A stretch of DNA of 64,000 nt, taken from Magicicada septendecula (taxonomy: Eukaryota; Arthropoda; Insecta; Hemiptera; Cicadidae). The position numbers and the translations under genes are program-made. Positions 56,366-64,000 of the stretch are shown in pieces. How positions within the stretch are numbered: the stretch's first letter is position 1; each line of letters starts with the position of its first letter. The DNA lies in the NCBI GenBank assembly GCA_034769895.1, contig CM068373.1, positions 283,245,879 through 283,309,878 of the forward strand, given 5' to 3'. The notes beneath the pieces are model-generated. The model was not told where the DNA came from. It searched no databases and saw only the letters and a list, made by a program, of their open reading frames with translations.

Positions 56366-57582
56366 TTTTTATGTGAAATGAAAAGGTACTTTACGTTTAT
56401 AACGAAGACTGCTGGGTTGTATACTACTGCTTGTCAACGTTTTTTTTTCTATGGCAAACGATAACTGCCGCAAATTCAAACAGAATCAAATAATGTTTTG
56501 CATACATCCCTGAATTGTAGAGATCTCAAGGACTTTCGATTTTGGTGAAGATCGGTTAAGGGAAAGGGGTAGTTTACCTGCAACCTTTTACGTTTTAACA
56601 AGAGTAAAGTACTTGAAAATTTATTTAAACTTTTTGAAACAATGGTAATTGTTTAAAATAAAATAATTTTGTTGCCAGGTAACAAAAATAAAGTCATTTT
56701 GATTATAAAATATAAATATTTACAACAAGAAAAGAATTTTCAGTTTTCAAAATTTAAATATATTTTTATAAAACAATGGGTTCTTCATTGAGGTGGGGAC
56801 CATGTCACTCACTCCATCTCAAGCCTCTCCCATTTTGCAGAAAAAGAGGACCCTGTCAAGGCTGATACTTTGACGACAGTGACAGGGCTTTCCACCAAAT
56901 TCAGCAGAGTGACAGGTAGGCCCAACTCTGATTGGCTCCTCAGATTTCCCCAGCGTTAGTAGGTTCTATGAAAATATTTTATTTCAAAAATGATTTTAAA
57001 TATAAATCTTAGATATGTTTTATAAATCTCATGTTGTATGTTTTAACATGGGTAATTTTTTATATGACGAACCATAACTGCCGTAAATTCAAACAGAATC
57101 AAATAATTTTTTACATATGTGCCTGAGCTATAGAGAACTCAATGTCTGTAGATTTTGGTGAAGATCGGTTACGGGGAAAGGGCAGTTTACCTGAAACATT
57201 TTTTGTTGTAACATAAGTAAAGTACTTAATTTTGATAAAGTATCCTGATAAGATCTTAATAATCCACTGTAGAAACATAGATGAAATATCTATAAATGTA
57301 GAGGCTAGTTGAACGGGCTGGGGGTAATTTTCTATAAATCAAAATTAGAGTTGAAGGGGGAGGGGATAATTTTTTTTTATATGTGTACTACGTTATTGGC
57401 AACAAAGAAGTATTTTTTTGTTAAAATTCCTTCCCTGGCTGTTTGGCTGAAAATGATTTTAAATATAAATCTTAGAATATGGAAGTCATGTATGGTTCTC
57501 CATACCGATATTTATGTGAAATGAAAAGGTACTTTACGTTTATAACGAAGACTGCTGGGTTGTATACTACTGCTTGTTTAAG
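56366..57582. repeat. Compound direct-repeat block, possibly Helitron-derived
   Basis: A 67-bp sequence is identical at 56,368-56,434 and 57,511-57,577. Within, 56,447-56,610 is repeated at about 57,055-57,220 (CATAACTGCCGTAAATTCAA; TTTTGGTGAAGATCGGTTA). The second phrase occurs in insect Helitron-like repeats as I remember them. A GC-richer insert at 56,785-56,960 has short inverted repeats (GACAGGGCTTTCC area). Confidence 0.55.
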
Positions 57583-57929
57583 ATAAGATATTTTGTTTTG
57601 TTTTTCTGTTCATAATTTACTTATATTATTATTACATACTTTTATAATAATGTATTTTATTACAAAACAGTTTCTATGAGACTATCCATTTTCCTCCCTA
57701 CGCGAAATCCATAATGTTGAGCATCTTTGTTTGTCAACATCAATACAGTAATGAAGAAATATTTTTATGTATTATATAAATTATGTACAATATATATTTA
57801 TAATATAATTATATAAATTATAAATATATATTTATTATATAATTTTTATAAATTATATTATTTATATATTATTAACATCGTCATAATCATCATAATCATT
57901 TATTATCATTATTATTATTTGTATTATTG
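57583..57929. other. AT-rich, TA and (ATT)n repeats
   Basis: Long runs of A and T around 57,770-57,930 ending in (ATT)n, next to the LINE start. Confidence 0.6.
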
Positions 57930-58584
57930 TTATTCCTCCCAGGGGCTCACAACTTGTGGATGCGGGTGTGGCAAGCCCGGGCACCTAGATGGATTCTCAC
58001 TTTGCTTCAACTTGTCTTTGGTGAGGTCTCTTTCTTTCATCTGTCCTGTCGGTATTCCTTGACCAACTCTTGTTTTTTTTCCGATCCCGACGCTATTAGA
58101 GTATTCGAAGGCTAGGGGTCTTCTGTTTATTTCTGTCCTTCGCTCTTCCTCATTTCTTTCTTCTGGATCGACGGCTCCTGCACTTGCGCGGGGAGTGCCT
58201 GGATGAATATCGTGTTAGTTACACGCCATCTCGGAAGGGCTGATGTGAGCTTGCTCTGCCGAGGCGCGATGCAGGAGTTCGCCAGGGACCAGCCACCTCG
58301 GGCCTCGATCAGGGAGTGTGCACTGGATGCGGGTGTCGGAACCCGCATTGCTCCGGGCGAGTGCCGGTCCGTCCGTGAATTCCGGGACTGGCTAAGCGTA
58401 GGCCAGGTCCTGGGGAACTAGGGTAGCAATTATTATTCCGAGGGTATACCCATTCCAGGCTATTGCAGCCCGCCCCCTTGCACACGATGCACTGGTAACA
58501 TAATGATATGGAAAAACAACTAATACTAACACTAGTCCCAATACAGCAGAAGGAACGCCGAGCCCTTTCGCGAAGAGCTCGTGG

Positions 58585-59576
58585 GTGCAAATTACTACTC
58601 CGGGCAGTACACAGAGAGAGGTGGGGCAAACAACTGCCCAGAAGATGCCTGCAATCAAGAGCTCTGCAGATGAACAGAGGGTGCCGGACACGAACAACGA
58701 GGGGAAGATGTGGCGATACTGTCGATCTCTTCTCAATAGCATGAAGACTGCCACGGACAGGCAGAAAAACCTCTCAATGGAGGTGAAATCTGGCCTGTCC
58801 AAACTTCGGGAGGCGTTGGAAACCCTCGAGTCCCTGCGAGCACCCAAGCGGGTGAAGGGAGCAGACCGTGCCACACAGACGGAGGAGGGCCAAGAAACTG
58901 GGGCTTCGTCTTCTGCGGAGGTGGCAGTAAGCGAGCTGCCACCAGCCCCCTTCCACAGTGGACCACAGATAAGAAGAAGAGCAAAGAAGACACAACCACT
59001 GCAAGGCAGACGGCGCAGCCCTGAAGATCAGACCGTGAAGCGAAAAGTCGGCTACAAAATAAAGAGCCCGGGATGGAGAGCAAAACCCCGGCAACCAGGG
59101 AAAGGAGGAGGAAGCGTCCACAGAAGGCTCGACCCGAGGCTCTGCTCATCAAGCCTGCAGAGGGGAAGACATTTGCGGAGGTCCTGACACAAATCAGGAG
59201 AGATGCCAACCCGGAGACGACGGGAACTGAAATCAGGTCTGTCCGCCGTACTCGGTGTGGGGATGTCCTCCTGGAGTTGGGATCTAAGACCACCAATAAG
59301 GAGGGCTTCTGTGAGGCGTTGCGGGGAGTTTTGGGCGAGTCAGCTTCTGTCCGCAGCCTGAAACCCAGGACAAATCTTGAGATAAAGGACCTTGCCTACC
59401 TCACAACAGAAGAGGAGGTCTGTAATGCCGTCAAACGCGATGCAGATGACCTGGCTGGGGCCATGAGAGTGACGCTGACGAAGGCAAACACCCGGGAGCA
59501 GAAGATGGCGTTTGTGGAGCTGGGGGAGCGAGTAGGTGCTAAACTCCTCGAGACTGGCCGCAAAATGATCGGATAG
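58585..59576 (+). pseudogene. R1-clade LINE ORF1 (gag-like)
   Basis: Two overlapping plus frames (58,585-59,187 and 59,073-59,576) form the first protein, with a frameshift in the overlap. The N-terminal half has a coiled-coil-like stretch (SKLREALETLESLRAPK) and a basic region (RRRAKKTQPLQGRRR). The second half has ALLIKPAEGKTFAEVLTQIR, then VRRTRCGDVLLELG, the RNA-binding region typical of R1 ORF1. In the family the protein binds element RNA and forms particles with it. The zinc knuckle follows in another frame. Confidence 0.8.
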
Positions 59577-59676
59577 GTATACGGCAGAGAGCGCCGAAGG
59601 GCTCTGATGACGCTGTTACGCCTGCTTTGGTTTTGGCCATCGACAAGAGGACTGCAAAGGGCCCGACAGAAAGAAG

Positions 59677-59850
59677 GTAGGTGTATGCATACAGTGCGGC
59701 TGTGCAGGCCATCTGAAAAAAGACTGCCAAGCAGAGCCGAGGTGTTTCCCCTGCGAGAAGCGTGGTTTGGATCCCGTTCTGAAACATGTTCCCGGGTCGG
59801 GGTGGGGTATCTGTGCAGTCTTTCGACGGGCGCTTGAGACGGCCCAGAGC
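59677..59850 (+). pseudogene. R1 ORF1 CCHC zinc-knuckle remnant
   Basis: Plus strand: CIQCGCAGHLKKDC (C-x2-C-x4-H-x4-C), then CFPCEKRGLDPVLKHVPGSG and WGICAVFRRAL. Separated from the rest of ORF1 by frame changes at about 59,570-59,680. Confidence 0.78.
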
Positions 59851-59861
59851 AGGCTTTGCCG

Positions 59862-60520
59862 ATGAAGATTCTCTAAGGAAACCTGCATAGGAGCAGGACG
59901 GTGGACGCCCTCGTGGACCAGCTGAAGCTGGACGTGGGTGCCAATCTTCTGATCATCAGCGAGCAGCACCACGATAGAGAGGAACCGGGATGGTATACTG
60001 ACTTACTCGGGACGGCAGCAATCTGGATTCCCGACCCGACCGTGCCGTTCACTTCAAGCCATGGTGCCGGAAGTGGATTCGTGTTGGTGAGATGCGAGGA
60101 CATGACCCCTAACGAGACCATCCACAAGCTCGTTATATGAGCTGCTACCTCACCCCTAACGAGACCATCCACGAATTTCGTGAAAAAGTGGACAAACTGG
60201 AAGACACGATTCTTGAGATGGAACGCCCCTGTGTAGTCGGTGGATACTTCAACGCCAAAGCGGTGGAGTGGGGAATGCCTACGACGTGCGCCAGGGGACG
60301 GTACGTGTTAGAGATGGCAGCAAGAATCGGGGTCACGGTGGTCAATTTGGGAGTTATCTCAACTTTCAGAAGACCTGGATGCGCCGAAACAATCCCGTAA
60401 ATCACTTTGGTATCCGACACATTGGCGCACAACGTCTTAAACTGGAAGGTGTTGGAAGATTATACTGGTAGTGATCACCAGTATATCGCTTTCACCCTGC
60501 GGAGAGTTCAGCATTCGCCC
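59862..60520 (+). pseudogene. R1 ORF2 APE-type endonuclease domain
   Basis: From ATG at 59,862: MKIL, stop, GNLHRSRTVDALVDQLKLD, IISEQHHDREEPGWYTDLLG, then a 20-bp duplication of CCCCTAACGAGACCATCCAC (60,106 and 60,152), then LTPNETIHEFREKVDKLEDT, CVVGGYFNAKAVEWG, GRYVLEMAARIGVTVVNLG, and in another frame TGSDHQYIAFTLR. The E in SEQ, the D-equivalent in GYFNAK (usually GDFNA, here Y) and SDH are the endonuclease motifs. The enzyme nicks target DNA to prime reverse transcription. Confidence 0.82.
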
Positions 60521-60779
60521 ATAGTTAAACCCAGCCGAACACCTGGCTGGAACATGTCCAAACTGGATGTGGATTTGTTGCAGGATGTCATCGCGATCGG
60601 AAAGCAGGCGGTGATGAACAGCTTGGGTCCGACAGAGGAAGTCGTCGGTGCGACAATGCGCCTGCGATGTGTCTATGTCCAGGTGAGCGGGACGCCGCGG
60701 GGGGAAGACAGTGGCGTACTGGTGGACAGACGAGATTGCTGATCTCAGGAGACGTCGCTTGCGCTCGCGACCGGAAACA

Positions 60780-61979
60780 GACAGAGAAACGCGAATGCAG
60801 CAGCCAAGCGCAAGACAAATATCGGCTCGCTAGAAAAAGACTGAAGGAGGCCATCAACAGAAGCAAGCGGCTCAAGTGGGAGACCCTCAGGAGTGATCTA
60901 GATTCTGATCCCTGGGGTCTGGGGTACAGGCTTGTAATGAGCAGGCTTGGAGCCCGGCCACGTAGCCCAAGGATGGATGAAAATCAGATGCGCTTCATCG
61001 TGGACGGTCTGTTTCCTCGTCACCAACTGAGGGATCGAGAGGAATACCCAGGCCCATTGGAAGGTGTCCCGATTTTCAGTGAGGACGAGCTATCACTGGC
61101 TGCTAGAGCTCCCTGCGCAACAAGAAGGCACCAGGGCCGGATGGTATATCTGCGGAAGTGCTGAGGGTGGTCGCTAGATCCTTCCCCCAGGTGCTACTTA
61201 ATATGTACAACCGCTGCCTCAAAGACGGAGTCTTCCCGAAGAGGTGGAATATCCTGAGACTAGTCTTAGTCAGCAAAGGGAAGGGGGACCCGTATTCCCC
61301 GTTGGCATACAGATCTCTTTGTATGCTGGACACAGCGGGGAAACTACTGGAACGTCTACTTAGGCCACGCCTAGTAGCGGCTATTTGGGATGCGGGAAAT
61401 CTGTCAGCGAGGCAGTACGGGCTTAGAACGGCCAGATCCACCACTGGAGCCATACAGGAGATCTTGAATGCCGTCCAGGTGGCCCAGCGGGGTAATCACT
61501 TCTCCAGAAGGACGGTGCTACTCGCTACACTGGACGTACGCAACTCCTTTAATTCGGCCAGGTGGACAGACTTGCTAGCGGCTTTGGAGGACGTCTTTCA
61601 AGCGCTGGACTACCTGCTCCGGATAATACGAAGTTACCAGGACAGTGAGCTCCGGTACGATACAGCAGATGGGCCACTCAGCAGAGAAATAACAGGAGGC
61701 GTAGCTCAGAGCTCTATTACAGTCTTCTATGATGGAATCCTCCGGATGGAGATGCCAGATGATACCTTTCTGGTAGCATATGCAGATGACGTGGCTGCCG
61801 TGATCACCGCGAGAGACGCAGAGGAGGCGCAGCGCATGCTGAACCAGGTTATGCGCAGGGTCCGCACCTCGATGGAAGAACACGGTCTGACCCTTGCGAC
61901 GGAGAAGACAGAGATTGTGCTGCTCACTCGACGACGTATACCCACAATCACGCAGTTCGTGGTGGGGGAAAAGCGATAA
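60780..61979 (+). pseudogene. R1 ORF2 reverse transcriptase domain
   Basis: 60,780-61,110 gives KEAINRSKRLKWETLRSDLD, SDPWGLGYRLVM and PIFSEDELSLAA; after a frameshift near 61,110, NKKAPGPDGISAEVLRVV, then a clean 273-codon frame (61,158-61,979) with CLKDGVFPKRWNI, RSLCMLDTAGKLLERLL, RTARSTTGAIQEIL, LLATLDVRNSFNSARW, VAYADDVAAVITARDAEEAQ, LATEKTEIVLL. YADD is intact. The GAAQGSVLGP loop is shortened (GGVAQSSI). Confidence 0.87.
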
Positions 61980-62029
61980 CATCAAATCCAGCGGTGAATT
62001 ATCTATGGGTGCACCCGGATACTAAGCTC

Positions 62030-62820
62030 TCCTATTGGGAGCAAATCCGATGTTCCTCGGAAAAAGCCGCTAAGATCGTTGCTGCTCTGAACAGGCTAAT
62101 GGCAAATGTCGGAGGCCCAGCTGCGGGAAGACGGCGACTGCTGATGTCAGTGACCAACTAGATTCTCCTCTATGGATGCGAGGTCTGGGCCGACGCATTG
62201 AAGCAAGAAAAATACCGCAAGCAGGTGGCCGCGGTACAACGAAGAGGAGCACTTCGAATTACAAGCTCCTACAGAACGGTGTCGGAACCAGTAGTGTTGG
62301 TTGTCGCTGGAGTAATGCCAATAGATCTGATGGCTGAGGAGAGGAGGAGGGTCTACAATACCAAGGAAGACTTGGGGATCGTAGAAGCAAGAAACAGTGG
62401 CCAGGGCACACTCCATTCGGAGCTGGCAACTACGATGGGAGCAGTAGAGTCGAGCTAGATGGACTGCGAGGTTGATTGGGAACCTCCCTGAATGAGTGGA
62501 CAGAACGCACGGCGAGGTAGATTATTACCTTACTCAATCCCTGACAGGGCATGGTTATGTCTGTGCATACCTGCGAAGGATGGGTAAGATGGAGGATCCG
62601 TCGTGCGTGTACGGCGACTCAGACTCTGATGACGCTCATCACACTTTCTTCGAGTGTCAACGGTGGGTGCTGGAGAGGCGAGGACTGGAATCGGAGATTG
62701 CCCCATGACGCCTGATAACATCATAGGCGTCATTCTCAACAGCAAAGAGAACTGGGACATCGTTATGACCTTTGTGAGGATGGTCCTACTGCAGAAGAAG
62801 CCTGAACAAGACAATCTCAC
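62030..62820 (+). pseudogene. R1 ORF2 C-terminal domain
   Basis: LYGCEVWADALKQEKYRKQV, AAVQRRGALRITSSYRTVSE, GVMPIDLMAEERRRVYN, stop at about 62,456, then HGEVDYYLTQSLTGHGYVCA, YLRRMGKMEDPSCVYG and DDAHHTFFECQRWVLERRG: the R1-type C-terminus with its zinc-knuckle-like HHTFFEC. Stops and frame changes interrupt it. Confidence 0.82.
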
Positions 62821-63010
62821 AAGTCGATGATATAGACAAAGCTGTAGGGGCCTAGTAGGCGCAATACGAGGTGCCACCCTGTAGCCATACGAATAGTTGT
62901 TCCAGGGGGTTTCCCTGCCCGCAAAGTGGAGGTTTTTTGGTGGGTGCGAGTTCCACACACCGGGAGACCAGTCGGGTGTCTCCTGATGGTGCATAATCCA
63001 TTTTTCCTCC

Positions 63011-64000
63011 CCCCTAAAAAAATATTAATAATAATAATGTTTACGAATAGGTTAATGCATGATTAAAAATATTGGAAGGCGTTAGTAAAGTTTTAAAAGT
63101 GTAGGTGTGTCCTAAGTACATTCTAAACGTTAAAATAGAAATAAAAACAAAAATTAATTATGCTTTATAAGAAACATTAATTATTGGTTTTATTCGCATG
63201 ATTGTTCTCTAAAACTGTTGGCAAAATTCTATTGGAAATTCCATCGTTAAAATTCTCTATCAGCTAAAACGTCACAATACGACGGTTTGTGTTATATCAA
63301 CTTCTGTGCCGGCACCCAGTGTTTCTTTTCTCTTCATTCTATAAAAAAGTGCGAACCAATGAAAAAAATCTAGATTCCAGCAATCACTTTGTTGTTGTCA
63401 TACTACCAAAATGCACAACGGGTGAACTGATGGCAATTTATTAAGTTTTTCATTAGGAAAAAAATTAATTTTTATAACAACTGATGTAGAAATTTAATAA
63501 GTTAGTTCAGCTAAAAAAAATTACCAAATATATTTTCAATTTATCACTGCTGTCTTTCAAACTCCAAGCCTGATTAATTAAAAAAAAAAATATATTTCGC
63601 TGATTAATTACTTTATCAATATTCCTCTTACAAAGGAAAATTACCATTATCTATGAGGCGTGTGTAATGTCGGGAGGTGTTTTTGGTAGAATAACACCCT
63701 TCTGTCGTAAGGGGCGACTGAAAGGAACGCGTAAATCGCTGGCCTAACCGACAACCGATTCCTTTCCCAACCATATTCATTGTCCACCCACGGTAGCTGA
63801 TAGTGCCTCGGCAGCCCCACTATCTATCGTAAGTTATATCCTTCCCTTCACTATTCCACCTCGTAGGAACAAAACTCGACTAAACGTTTTTACGGTTATA
63901 TGGTTATGACTGTGTTAGTGTTGTTATGTAGTTCAAAAACGTGTGTTACGGAGAAGAAACATGTGAATAGCATACTGGCATTGGAAGTGACAGACATTCT
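63011..64000. other. Mostly unassigned; GC-richer retroposon-like tail
   Basis: 63,660-63,860 contains CTGTCGTAAGGGGCGACTGA and AAAGGAACGCG, phrases I associate with insect non-LTR untranslated regions, without a match here. The rest is AT-rich and empty. Confidence 0.35.

Larger units (their letters stand above)
57930..63010 (+). mobile_element. R1-clade LINE, near full length, frameshifted
   Basis: A 5-kb GC-richer block with a 5' untranslated part (to about 58,500), ORF1 with a gag-like region and CCHC knuckle, then ORF2 with APE-type endonuclease, reverse transcriptase and a C-terminal HHTFFEC zinc motif, in the order and with the wording typical of arthropod R1-clade elements. It ends near CCCCCCTAAAAAAA. 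Multiple frameshifts and stops make it inactive. The left flank is (ATT)n and the right flank (TAA)n, so the insertion site or tail is simple repeat. Confidence 0.88.

Overview
This is a eukaryotic, AT-rich, repeat-saturated window with no host protein gene that I can support. An R1-clade LINE, Tc1/mariner-type transposons, a Ty3/Gypsy element with long LTRs, Penelope-like (PLE) fragments and dense microsatellites together point to an arthropod, most likely an insect with a large genome. The species cannot be named from the sequence.

Layout. 1-4 kb: a solo LTR, a 2.2-kb array of a 22-bp repeat lying between inverted arms, and a long GT tract. 5-15 kb: an old Gypsy-type LTR, three solo LTRs of a ~450-550 bp family, two hammerhead-bearing repeats, and a DD82E Tc1/mariner-related transposon (11,528-14,026) with terminal inverted repeats, TA duplications and a transposase split by one in-frame stop; a foldback repeat is nested in it. 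15-19.5 kb: LINE 3' ends, a possible Helitron piece and another foldback repeat. 19.9-28.6 kb: a minus-strand Gypsy element with both LTRs, broken. 28.7-30.1 kb: a PLE relic with a GIY-YIG endonuclease remnant and inverted arms. 30-33.6 kb: an LTR-leader remnant and AT-rich DNA. 33.6-57.6 kb: a graveyard of LINE 3' ends, solo LTRs, PLE scraps, a mariner relic and more hammerhead-bearing repeats. 57.9-63 kb: a GC-richer R1-clade LINE, nearly full length but frameshifted.

The most interesting theme is a set of short, mostly inverted-repeat elements carrying hammerhead ribozyme motifs: a CTGANGA core, one extra base, helix II, then GAAACG(T/C). I find about ten sites in at least eight places. 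The best (42,481-42,521, plus) has an intact core, matching helix I and II, and the palindromic ACGU helix III expected of Penelope-type hammerheads. Several occur as opposed pairs pointing outward (10.2/10.6 kb, 42.15/42.48 kb, probably 52.3/53.0 kb). One sits inside a solo LTR with a clear target duplication, another inside the DNA transposon. PLE coding relics at 29.4-30.1 and 48.1-48.4 kb are plausible sources of the enzymes that spread them.
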